Of a stretch of DNA of 64,000 bases, positions 30,346-40,636 are shown one piece after another. The notes below the pieces were generated by a model. The model saw nothing but the letters and a program-made list of their open reading frames with translations, was not told the origin of the DNA and ran no database searches. Source of the DNA: Amyelois transitella (taxonomy: Eukaryota; Arthropoda; Insecta; Lepidoptera; Pyralidae). The translations under genes were made by a program, and so were the position numbers. The DNA lies in assembly GCF_032362555.1 (NCBI RefSeq), contig NC_083516.1:4923001-4987000 (forward strand). The letters run 5' to 3'. Every line of letters starts with the position of its first letter. Positions within the stretch are counted from its first letter, which is position 1.

Positions 30346-31189
30346 AAATATACCCTTGCACAAAACGTGTTGTCAAATTCAAAATTAAAGAGTGGCTTTT
30401 GACATTAAATTACTCTGACACGGAAAATCTATTGCCTAAATAATATCAATAATCAATGAAATTTACTTAATATACTTAGTCCACGTATCTCTCTTATTAA
30501 TATATACCTACGATGTTCACATCGTTGTACATAAATTGTTACCACAAGGCGGTCTAGAGCGTTATCTGCGTTATTGCAATAGTTTTAAGTTTATTCTTCA
30601 ATTATACATATCTATTAATAAAACTCTTATCCTTAGTTAACTATTGTGTTAACTCAAAATAATTCCCAGAATACAGATTCGTCTAGTTTGGGAATTATTA
30701 AATCAGTGTACATTTTACTTCAACTCAAATAAACAAACATCATTACATCCTACCGGATCTTCCGTGATGCCTTCTATCAATCAAGATACAGGTTTATTCT
30801 TAGTTTGATGGTGGATGGCTGAGCGTTGGACCAGCTTAGAAAATGTATTAACACCTTTTATATGAACGATGTATGTACATAATATGTTGCTGAAATGAGT
30901 CAATAAAACCCTTTTTTTTTGTAATTTATAATCTCGCGAGATCTCGCTGGAGCCCCAATCTCGCAAGATTTGCATTCCCTACTTAGGATCCTGGTCTCAG
31001 GGTCCTGCAAAATTGAGACTCAGGATACTGAGAACCGTCCAGGATCCTGAAACGATCGTAAAAAATATGTTTCTGTTAAAAATAATTCACATTTTTTACC
31101 TGTAAACATTAATCTACGATACAAGTAGGTAATGTAATTTATCATTTGACTAACTTTCAGTACAAAATACAACGAAGAAAATACAGTCC

Positions 31190-31735
31190 TTGCATTTTAG
31201 AGGATCTCGCTCACAGCTCTCACTTCATATAGTAGTTGTGTATTTCAAGGGATCTACAAGATCATATTACACTGTATCGTTAAGTCATAATGTTTACGCT
31301 ATTTGGGCACATTTAAATATGGCAGATGGAATAGGAGCCGTGTGCAAAAGAAGTGCAAATGATGTTGTAGCACATGGAGGTGATGTTACTAACCTATCTG
31401 AGTTCTGTGGTGTCATTCAAAGTCACTGCCTTGGTGTGACATTTTCTATCGTCACTAAAAGCGAAATTGATTACATGAAAAGAACAATTTCTGGCGATCA
31501 GCAGAATTTTATTGCTTTTAATTGCACACTCAAAGTCCACCAAGTACAGGCCAGTGCCTTCATGCCACGAAAGGTACAAATGAAATCCCTTAGTTGTTTT
31601 TGTGAGGACGGTATTATGTGTGAACATTATCGGATAAACCTACTCGAATACCCTGCAAAACCAAGACAAATTTTTAAAGACGTCAATGAAAGTGAGACGG
31701 AATCTGGAGATCAGCCTGATGACATGACCATTGAT
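31190..31735 (+). pseudogene. C-terminal part of a transposon-encoded protein, unit B
   Basis: The longest of the three copies. About 182 codons are open from FRGSRSQLSL through ADGIGAVCKRSANDVVAHGG to the acidic tail, where RTE tail sequence takes over. It is probably the last exon of a larger gene, since an acceptor-like ..ttttag precedes FRGSR. The tail resumes at 33058. A zinc-type Cys pattern (CFCEDGIMCEHY) is present. The superfamily is not identified. Confidence 0.45.
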
Positions 31736-31787
31736 ACATACATACATACATTAAATCACGCCTCTTTCCCGGAGGGGTAGGCAGATA
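31733..31787 (-). mobile_element. RTE 3'-end fragment in unit B, first half
   Basis: The same fragment as in unit A, here split by the TA transposon at 31788-33002. The second half is 33003-33057. Confidence 0.8.
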
Positions 31788-33002
31788 GGGGAGAGCGGGG
31801 CTGGTACTAACAAATTTTGCATTATGGTTTATATTTTCAATAGTAATTAACATTTTTGTTTTATTTTTTGTTTATAACATGCTTTGATTATCTGGCTATG
31901 ATATTAGTAACAAAAACTATCAGCTAGGTAAGTAATTTTAGAAACAGACTAATCAAAACCAAAAAAGTCGTTTGTTAAGACATACCCCGTATCTGGGGCA
32001 AATATTAACAGAGCTGGGGTAAGTATTAACGTAAGGGGCAATAATTAACACAGACTATAATTCTATTAAAATACATAAATAAAATGTCTTTTATATTAAT
32101 AAAAATGTTTTATTGTACTTAAGATTAAATAAATCAGTACTTTTTATGATAGGAACTGAAAGAATATAGTATATTGTTTTAAATCTACACTAATTAACAA
32201 TCATTCTCACAGTCAAATGATTTTTAAGCCTATATAATATTGACACACACAACAACTTTAAACTTAATGTATAAAAATTAAATAAACTTTTTAGTGTTAA
32301 CAGTCTTATAGAGTTCTAATAAGGTAAATAAAATAATATCTTCTTCAACAGCAACAACATAATCTTTTCAATTAACTATAAGTACTCAACAATCATTAGT
32401 CTATATACTTTCTATTTTTTTCCAGAACTTCTTTAGCTGCTAACTCAAATACTTCTTGAGATGTAGACCCCCTTGTGCTCTTCCTTTTATAGTTTATCAT
32501 TCTACAAAAAAAATACTATTGTAAAAAAACACTTAGTTAATACTGTATTATACATACATACGGGGTAAGTATTAACATGTTAATACTCAATACTTAACAT
32601 GTTAATACTTACCCCACTCAATTTGTTAATTTTAGCCCCAAGGCTACTTTTTTTACTTAACCAATTACAGCAAATAATCTAGTCAAAATAATTACAAACA
32701 AATAATATAGTTTTACTGTCAATAAATTACAGTTTGATTTAGTATAAACTTTGAATCAATTTAGGGAATAAATAAGTCTTAAATCAATTTATTGCAACAC
32801 AAGAAAAGTTCTCTTACCTGTCAATCCGAGGTCACTACTCACAACTATTACATGCGATGGCCGGCCGGCAACTGACAAGTCAGGACACATTCGGCTGCGT
32901 ATATAGTATTTCTAAACCGAGTCTCATATTTTTAACACTTTACGTTTGGCAGGAATAAGCTTGTTAATTCTTACCCCTGTTAACACCAGCCCCGCTCTCC
33001 CC
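31788..33002. mobile_element. 1.2-kb TA-target transposon with repeated internal motifs
   Basis: Terminal inverted repeats GGGGAGAGCGGGGCTGGT then about TAACA, flanked by TA (31786-31787, 33003-33004). No long frame, so non-autonomous. A motif close to GGGGYAARTATTAAC recurs near 31996, 32014, 32036 and 32560, and inverted near 32617, 32625 and 32970. TIR and TA size suit a Tc1/mariner or pogo-like element. Confidence 0.8.
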
Positions 33003-33490
33003 TACTATCTCTTTCCACTTGCCACGATCTCTGCATATTTCCTATTATATATGACCATTGATCTTACGTTAAATTTGAAAAATCCAGAAATTTAAGCTAC
33101 CATGCCTGATTTGCAAATTAATCCAAGTACTCTTTTCCCAGATATATCCCCAAGCCCATCAAAACAAAAAAAAAGATCAAAGAAAAGGTAAAAAACAAGA
33201 AAAATATTTAGAGATACTGTTAGTGTGCAACAAAAAAGAAAAAAAGAAATGATATCAAGGAAAGATATAGTTGAAAAGGAGGCTAAATAAAAAAAAGCAG
33301 ATGCAAAACAGAAAAGTATATTTAATTCTAAGATTTTTTTTTGTTATTTTCTTTTTAATAGATACTTAATAAAGTATAACAAATTGATGTTAAGAAGCAA
33401 ATTTAATTTGTGATATAATTAATTTGTGAATAAACGTTGATTAAATCGAGTCTGATGTCGAGCCGAAATCAGACTCGATTTAATCCCTAG
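33003..33490 (+). pseudogene. RTE fragment end and tail of the transposon-encoded protein, unit B
   Basis: 33003-33057 is the RTE fragment. From 33058 the protein tail continues (DLQINPSTLFP, then a Lys-rich KQKKRSKKR) followed by an A-rich 3' region. At about 33434-33480 lies a 15-bp inverted repeat (TTAAATCGAGTCTGA) with a 13-base loop, possibly near the end of the element. Confidence 0.45.
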
Positions 33491-34135
33491 TTTGTAGAAT
33501 TACCCATATACAAACTATTAGACATTACAAAAAGAGCAATTCGAGCTATCTTTGGTCTGAAACGAAGGGATTCGCTTAAATAATTTTTCGACAACCTGAA
33601 TAGTTTTACATTGCCCGCCCAATACATATTCGAACAGTTGTATGTCCCAGTGCAGCATATAATGAATAACCAAAAAGTGTTCTTGAAATGCCTGATAGAA
33701 AATTCAAAAAGTACATAAATGTGAGCTTTCTAGGAAAGCCTATCACAGCATGGAGGATAATAAACATGTGTGGCCCAAGCTTGGCATCATGGCCTCTTAA
33801 ATGCCTGTGAATTTTTTACATGGTATTGACATAATTTGTACAGTATGTACAAAGGTAAATAACTTATTATACTATTTGACAATATTTGTATTAAAATCAT
33901 TAATTTTATACATATTCACAATTTTTTTTAATTATCAGTTCTGATCAATTTCCGAGATCTACTATGTTTGTAAATTAACGTCCGGTGAAAATGCTGCAGT
34001 GTAGTTTGTTCCGCCCCTTCTTCTATATATACACGAGATTTAGAAGCGGTAGTAAATATAATTAGATTTAATTGATGTGACGTCAATATGTGATAACTTG
34101 TATCCAATTTTAAAAATAAATCTATTCTATTCAAG
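33491..34135 (+). mobile_element. LINE-A 3' end
   Basis: A decayed RT tail (KRAIRAIFGLKRRDSL-like, then PKSVLEMPDRKFKKYI-like, frameshifted) followed by the LINE-A 3' UTR, ending AAATAAATCTATTCTATTC. Confidence 0.7.
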
Positions 34136-34237
34136 GTAAAAGGCTATATAACTCAGCAATTTTTCTTAACCTGAGAACATACAACACTGAATTTCAGTTA
34201 TCACCCATATGAAAAGAAGAAAAAGGAAGGTGCAGAT

Positions 34238-34750
34238 GCTATGTGTAGGCTATGTGGCGACATCTCTACGCCACTCGTCAACAACATCAAATCACACAAC
34301 AACTGTCAATCATCGCGGAGAAATTGACGCGCTCAACCAATAGCAGCGAAGAATCTAAATCGCGATTACAGAGATTTCCAGATTGGAGCTATATATACAA
34401 CCTCCGACAAAACATCGTTGGAGCCGCGGCTCCCCAGGCATAACACCTAGCCTGGCGGAAGATCTTCCCTTTGGTAGGGGTCGAGCCGAATCATCGCTCC
34501 CGCTACAGCTACACTTAATGTTATGTTTCGAGACTAATGTGTGAACTAGGTGTGCCCAACCGAAATGTATTTGTCAATTAAATGTACCTAATACAAATAC
34601 AGGTTTTATGTAACTATTATATTATTAAGGTAAAACCAAAACCAAATAACCACCTATTCAAAAGTAACAGCCGACGTGACAGCTTACTTGAGACGACAAC
34701 AAACTAAAGAAAGAGAATCGCTCGCAAGAGGGATACCGCTACAGGGTAAC
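34238..34750 (+). repeat. Possible solo LTR
   Basis: A GC-richer island between LINE remnants. It has a TATA-like box (GAGCTATATATACAAC near 34387), downstream GC-rich sequence and an end in CCGCTACA, all in the style of an LTR. No second copy is in the window and no target duplication was found, so the call is weak. Confidence 0.3.
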
Positions 34751-34798
34751 GTTTGGGAATACCTAATATCCTATTAATATTATAAATGATATTGTTGA

Positions 34799-35055
34799 AG
34801 TGCCGTGTGGTTCCCGGCACCAATACAAAAAAAGAATAGGACCACTCCATCTATTTCCCATGGATGTCGTAAAAGGCGACTAAGGGATAGGCTTACAAAC
34901 TTGGGATTCGTTTTTAGGCGATGGGCTAGCGACCTGTCACTATTTGGATCTCAATTATATCATTAGGCCAAATAGCTGAAAGTGGCCATTCAGTCTTTTC
35001 AAGACTGTTGGCTCTTTCTACCCCGCAACGGATATAGACGTGACCATATGTATAT
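34799..35055 (+). mobile_element. SINE-1 copy
   Basis: Nearly full length, from the GTGCCG hairpin to a short (ATGT)n tail, directly upstream of a LINE-A copy. Confidence 0.88.
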
Positions 35056-35059
35056 ATGT

Positions 35060-36225
35060 ATTTTTTTGAATTTTTAAGATGAACCGCCTTAGCGATATCT
35101 GTGATGATGTGAATAGCACTTTAGCCGCCATATCTAACTGGTTGACAATCAACAATTTACTGTTGCTAAATGCAAATAAGACCCAATGCATTAAGTTTAC
35201 ACTTTCCAATGTGCGGCAGCCAAACGTGGATATTAGTATAAGTAGTCCTTAAAAGATTTTGTTGATAGTACTACTCTCTTAGGAACAACATTAGATTCAA
35301 GTTTGAAATGGCATGCTCACATTTTGAAACTTTCTAAAAGGCTTAGTTCTGCAGCATACGCTATTCGTCGTATTAGGCATTTGACGGATGTGGCAACTGC
35401 TAAGTTAGTATATTTAAGTTATTTTCATAGTTTAATGTCTTATGGTCTACTGCTTTGGGCAGCAGGAGCAGACATTTTCATTCTACAAAAAAGGGCAATT
35501 CGAGCTATCTACGGTCTAAAACAAAGAGATTCGCTCGGAGATTTTTTCAAATACCTAAATATTTTAACATTGCCCTCCCAATGCATATTCGATAACATTA
35601 TACATGTTAGGAAAAACTTAAGACTCTCAAAAAGTAGGTGAATGTACCTACTAGTAGATCACTGCGGAACAATTATAAGTTGTCGATTCCAGCGCATCGG
35701 CTGGCTAAGGTAGGGAAATCGTTTCTGATTAATTGTATAAGATTTTATAATAAATTACCAAAAAGTGTTCTTGAAATGAATGATAGAAAATTCAAAAAGT
35801 ACATTAAAGATGAGCTTTGTAGGTCAGCACGGAGCTTATCAAACATGTGTGGCTCGAGCTTGACATAATGGCCTCTTAAATGCTTTTGCATTTTTGACAT
35901 GGTGTTGACATAATTTGTACAGTATGTACATATTTTATATTATCTTTATCTTTATCTTTATTTGATGAAATATTCGTATTAATATAATTAGTTCAACATT
36001 AATTCATTCGTTTTTTTTAATGTAGACAATGTTCATTCGTCCACGATGAAGTTTTAACAGATCTATATTTGTAAATTGACGTCCGATGAAAATGCTGCAG
36101 TGTAGTTTGTTCCACCGCTTATTCTACACATGCGCTTTGGAAGCGGTTGTAGTTATAATTAGATTAAGTGATGTGACGTCAATAAGTGACACCTTGTATC
36201 CAATTTTGAAAATAAAACTATTCTA
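35060..36225 (+). mobile_element. LINE-A copy, 5' truncated (RT thumb and 3' UTR)
   Basis: The RT thumb is spread over three frames. About 35080-35250 has DDVNSTLAAISNWLTINNLL. 35303-35641 has LKWHAHILKLSKRLSSAAYA-type sequence, YGLLLWAAG and QKRAIRAIYGLKQRDS. 35638-35868 has VGKSFLINCIRFYNKLPKSV. The 3' UTR (36025-36225) is the block duplicated at the left edge of units A and B, which places the unit boundaries inside a LINE-A 3' UTR. CR1/jockey group. The catalytic FADD region is missing. Confidence 0.75.
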
Positions 36226-36299
36226 TTCTAATGCGAAAGTTTGTGAGTATGTCAGGATGTCAGTATGGATGTTTGTTACTCCTTCACGCAAAAACTACT

Positions 36300-36373
36300 G
36301 TCGCTTTTAAGGGAAATTTACATTACCAGGTAACTAAATTAACCCTGTAACGGAAATTTCTCTTAAAAGCGAC
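36300..36373. repeat. Short inverted duplication (unit C copy)
   Basis: Arms 36300-36319 and 36354-36373, with one mismatch in the right arm. Confidence 0.75.
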
Positions 36374-36935
36374 TGTTCTATGTGGCAGTATTGATAACAA
36401 GGGGCGGATGGTAGCTTGTAGCGATTGCCGAAAGTAGTAAAATGTTTTAATCTTCATAACAATCTTAAAGCCATTCATAGTTTTGAAAATGAATGGTCGG
36501 TAGGTACACTTCATCCTTTGTTCAAAGCCTTACTATAAATAGCACGAGTGTGTGCAATAAATAATAAAGTATGAATACATTGAAATGAAACATGAACTTA
36601 ATAATAAAGCACATTTATTCTTTGGGTATTTCCATTTTGCAATATTTTTTCTACATTTATTTATTATCAGTTTTAAATTTTACATAACAAAATAATATTG
36701 TTACAGTTAACACCTATTATTATACCTTAATATATATATAATTTACAATTTTACTTTTACATAGTTCTAAACGTACTTTGCCAACACAAAAGTACTTAAA
36801 CACACTTTACTTATACTGTGCTCAGTAAACAATAAAATAAAAATAAAGTACATATACAAACTCTACATTTATTTTAGGGGGCAAGTCTTAGCTCCATACT
36901 TTGGTGTAAGTTCAGAACTGTAGGGGTTTACTATG
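36374..36935 (-). pseudogene. Host-gene 3' flank and last-exon fragment, unit C
   Basis: As in units A and B. 36869-36935 keeps the last codons and stop of the host gene (minus strand). Confidence 0.8.
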
Positions 36936-37007
36936 TAAGTTTTTAGTCAAAATCTCAATCAAACAACATTTATAGCTTTTATGCAATTCGGAGGACATAT
37001 GACAAAA

Positions 37008-38258
37008 TCAGGCGGCACAGACTAAAGGGTAATAAGGTTCGAACGAGTATAACTTATTTGAGGTTGATTGGCACTCTCTGAGCATTTGCTCTTCTTTCAC
37101 TTTCAGTAATATTAAGTCCATAACTGCTTGAGCATCTTCTAAAGCCGAATGGCCCGCACTGCTTTGCTGTATATTCCTTCCTAATAATCCTTTAGATAGA
37201 TCACGTAGAGAGCGACGCATCGGCAATCCCCTGGCATGAGGATACATTGCACAGGTGTCAACAACTGCTGTATGCAATAATTTCAACACTTTGAGATCAT
37301 TTTCCAGGGCATGTCCAACCAATATAGTATCCGTGCCAACAAATTCAAGAAGATCATATTGTACATCTTGCAGTGTCTTAGTCGCGCGGTCCAAGACACG
37401 CGGCCTGATGCCTGAGAATCTGGTGTTATAACAAAGTATTGGCGCACTTGGTCTCACGTGAGTTTGGTATACAACGTGGCCATTCACATCTATCACCGCC
37501 ACACTGGCTAACTCCAGTCCTGCGGTTGTATAACACATCTCTGTGTCTATTGCATACACCCCTCCGCGGGGCGAGTGTGGGCGCACATATCCTTCGAGTG
37601 GTCCATTTATACCCGGCTTAGTTCCGCTCCATACGTGATAAAAGCTAAAAGTACAGCCTTTGGAACCAAATCCCTTATTACAACAGGCATAGTGTCCATC
37701 GACTACACGACCCCAATGATAAGAGCAGAAACTCTGGGTCAAATATTTGCCGTTACGTGTCATATGAAAGACATTATTGCACCGAACACATAAGCGTTCC
37801 ACTTCGTCCGTTACTTGTTCACTGTCTGAGCGTAGAGTAGAATTCGATAAACTGACGCCACTGTCAGTTTGCGATCCAGGCACAAATTCGGGCGCATTGA
37901 GGTTCCAGCAGGTGAATACTGTAGGCCGCGGCGGCGGTGCATTCACGTACATCACAGCTTTTGTAGAGTTTGGCTCGATTTCCACTGGGTAACCAAGCTC
38001 CCACAGCTGTGCGCGTGAAAGTAGATGGGGTTCTAGTGCCGCAGCTAGTTCCTCAACGAAGATGGCTTGCGGCGGCAAAGCTGGCTGCGACGACATGAAG
38101 ATGTCCTGCACTGACAGGGGTGACGGAGGCCTCGCTGGTGGTGCCGGCGTACAGTTCTTGATCTTTTGCACACGCTCTATGATACTGGCAGTGTCTGCCG
38201 CAGACATTGAACTGTCGTGACAGAACCTATCGTATAAATGTTCGCAAAAGTGTTGCAT
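37008..38258 (-). CDS. REXO1/GOR-like DEDDh RNA exonuclease, copy C
   Basis: 416 codons from ATG 38258, the start shared by all copies. In this copy four bases fewer in the (GA)n tract leave the frame open upstream to an ATG at 38321. I reject that start because it is not open in A and B. The DEDDh residues, Cys/His knot and PAM2-like motif are intact. Private changes are CHDSS for CQDSS, SPLSV for SPLPV and KGCTF for KGCAF. It lies closest to the host gene whose 3' end it carries and may be nearest the founder arrangement. Predicted to trim RNA 3' ends; target unknown. Confidence 0.88.
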   Translation of the reverse strand: MQHFCEHLYDRFCHDSSMSAADTASIIERVQKIKNCTPAPPARPPSPLSVQDIFMSSQPALPPQAIFVEELAAALEPHLLSRAQLWELGYPVEIEPNSTKAVMYVNAPPPRPTVFTCWNLNAPEFVPGSQTDSGVSLSNSTLRSDSEQVTDEVERLCVRCNNVFHMTRNGKYLTQSFCSYHWGRVVDGHYACCNKGFGSKGCTFSFYHVWSGTKPGINGPLEGYVRPHSPRGGVYAIDTEMCYTTAGLELASVAVIDVNGHVVYQTHVRPSAPILCYNTRFSGIRPRVLDRATKTLQDVQYDLLEFVGTDTILVGHALENDLKVLKLLHTAVVDTCAMYPHARGLPMRRSLRDLSKGLLGRNIQQSSAGHSALEDAQAVMDLILLKVKEEQMLRECQSTSNKLYSFEPYYPLVCAA

Positions 38259-39008
38259 CTTAATTAAGAGAGAGAGTAGAGTTGAACTGTGATACGCTAA
38301 GTCGCTTGCTCGACTGCTCAACGAATAATGTTCTGGTTGAGGGGCGCAATACCTTTATACGTTGCAACCTAAGTACATATTTAACTAATGCCATTTTTAA
38401 AGACACACCCGAATTTATTACAGGTACTTAGATAAGGGTAATTAGGGTCAAATCTCAAAATCCTGCTACCTGCTCTGTAGTAAACACCATAATGCCCGGC
38501 CAAGTTTTCTAATATTATACTTTGTAAATGATGTACTTTGTAAATGATGCATAATTAAAATACCTATATCATATTTGGTTGATTCACGTAGGCATACTAC
38601 TTAACCAGATACACTTTTTATCCTACAGAAAAAATGTATTCGAATAATAAATAATGTTAAAGGGACAGATACCCGCAAACCACAGTTTCAAGATGCAAAA
38701 ACATTGACTTTACCCTCAATATATATTTGTGAGGCAAGTAAATTCGTAAGAAAATATCCAGAATTCTACAACAAAAAAGATAATTTATCCAAAAATAATG
38801 CGACATTTTTTTTTATTGTTGTTCTATTTAACATAATAGCCGACATAAACCTGCCCGCCGTTCCATATTATTTTAAAATTGCGATGCCCAACAGGGTTCA
38901 TATTGTACCTATTTATAAGCAGCAACTGCTAATACAAATAAAGTTTAATAGTTATTATTAACTCAATGGACTTCTTTACATTTCTGCGAATTAGACTGTA
39001 AAATATTT
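38259..39008 (+). mobile_element. Exonuclease upstream region and deleted LINE-C remnant, unit C
   Basis: Upstream region as in A and B. LINE-C has an internal deletion at about 38790, leaving an open 85-codon frame (38704-38961) that is only a fused LINE remnant. Confidence 0.55.
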
Positions 39009-39332
39009 ATGTTGTACTCTGCCGCAACGCCCCCTCTTGAAATTTTTGTTCTACCTATGCAATTTAATGTACAACAGAAGAACATTATGTACAAAAACAA
39101 TTTAGTATGTACGTACAGTAAATTTGAGAAAAAATGATACTTTATAGGGTGCTGCTAGAGACTATACTCTACAGCAGTGCCACTCAGAATACTTACTTAT
39201 ATTTATACTAGAAAGCTGAATTTTGAGTTAGACGATGTACGAACGTTTATTAGTATGTACGTGCGTAGTACATTAAATTGCCATAGGTAGAACAAAAATT
39301 TTAACAGGGGGCGTTGCGGCAGAGTACAACAT
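39009..39332. mobile_element. 324-bp MITE with 8-bp target duplication
   Basis: Long inverted ends (ATGTTGTACTCTGCCGCAAC then about 45 more bases) and AAATATTT at 39001-39008 and 39333-39340. Units A and B have the empty site (ACTGTAAAATATTTTGTTAG). The 8-bp duplication suits a hAT-like element. Confidence 0.88.
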
Positions 39333-39438
39333 AAATATTTTGTTTGTTATTAAAGAAAAACGATATCTGGGGATGATGATGAAAACGAGAGTAAAAGTTA
39401 TTCATTTATTTGTTGCATGCTCACATTTCGATTCTTTC

Positions 39439-39713
39439 TATAAATATAAATATAAATATAAATATAAATAAATATAAATATATACGGGACAAATTACACA
39501 GATTGTGTTAGCCTCGAAGTAAGTTCGAAACTTGTGTTACGAGATACTAACTCAACGATACTATATTTTATAATAAATACTTATATAGATAAACATCCAA
39601 GACCCAGGCCAATCAGAAAAAGTTTTTTTCTCATCATGCCCTGACCAGGATTCGAACCCGGGACCTCCGGTGTCACAGACAAGCGCACTACCGCTGCGCC
39701 ACAGAGGCCGTCA
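39439..39713 (-). mobile_element. SINE-2 (tRNA-derived) copy
   Basis: Minus strand: a tRNA-like head with A box TGGCGCAGCGG (39691-39701) and B box GGTTCGAATCC (39648-39658), then a body and a (TATAAA)n tail. It splits the LINE-A-like RT remnant. A second copy is at 55877-56100. Confidence 0.88.
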
Positions 39714-39990
39714 AAAACTATAACGCTAAGTTCTGCCGCAATGCTATTGGTCGTATAAGGCATCTGACGGATGTTGAAACTTCTAAGCTAGTACATTTTA
39801 GTTATTTTCACAGTTTAATTTCGTATGGTCTACTGTTTTGGGGAGCAGCAGCAAATATACAAACTATTAGGTATTGTTATACAAAAAAAGGGCAATTCGA
39901 GCTATCTACGGTCTGAAACGAAGGGATTCGCTTGAAGAATTTTTCAAAATCTTGAATAGTTTAACATTGCCCTCCCAATACATATTAATA
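39714..39990 (+). pseudogene. LINE-A-like RT remnant, joined to host flank
   Basis: Continuation of the RT piece interrupted by SINE-2 (SYGLLFWGAAA-like, KRAIRAIYGLKRRDSL-like with stops). It stops abruptly at about 39985, where the downstream flank of the host gene starts. Confidence 0.55.
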
Positions 39991-40636
39991 ACTAAACTTA
40001 CCTGGTAATGGAAATTTCCCTTAAAAGCGACTGTTCTATGTGGCGGTATTGATAACAAGGGGCGGATGGTGGCTTGTAGCGATTGCCGAAAGTAGTAAAA
40101 ACTTTTAATCTTCATGACAATCTTAAAGCCATTCATAGTTTTAAAAATGAATGGTCAGTACTTTTTTACTAGTTGCACACACTGATGCTATTTATTGTAA
40201 GGCTTTTAACAAAGTTCATCCATTGTAAATATAAATAGCATGAGTGTGTGCAATTAGTAAAAAAGTATGAATACATTGAAATGAAACAGGAACTTAATGA
40301 TAAAGCACATTTATTCTTTGGGTTTTTCCATTTTGCAATATTTTTCTACATTTATATATTATCAGTTTTAAATTTTACATAACAAAAAAAATATTTTTAC
40401 AGTTACACCTAATTAGTCTCATTTTTAAAACAATTGATATATATTTTTTACAATTTTACTTTTACATAGTTCTAAACGTACTTTGCCAACACAAAAAGTA
40501 CTTAAACACACTCTACTAATACTGTGCTCAGTGAACAATAAAATAAAGTACATATACAAATTATCAGAGATTAACAATACGAGACGAAACAAATAATAGA
40601 ACCTTATTATTATAATTCATAAAGTTGTCTCTACAT
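39991..40636 (-). other. 3' flank of the 649-aa host gene, source of the unit duplication
   Basis: AT-rich, with no gene of its own. It matches 6577-7070, 24124-24610 and 36374-36860 with small indels. It has one arm of the inverted duplication seen in the units. It presumably contains the host gene's polyadenylation region. Confidence 0.6.

Larger units (their letters stand above)
28795..30979. mobile_element. TA-flanked DNA transposon in unit B
   Basis: Homologue of 15629-17731 with the same GGGAATGCAA inverted ends and TA flanks. It contains a SINE-1 at 29077-29338 and the better preserved LINE RT remnant. No transposase is seen. Confidence 0.65.

Noticed and set aside
38259-38321. Upstream extension of exonuclease copy C
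   Set aside because: Open only because the (GA)n tract is four bases shorter. Copies A and B are closed there.
39640-39712. tRNA gene on the minus strand
   Set aside because: A and B boxes are present, but the cloverleaf does not close and a SINE body follows. A second copy is at 55877.
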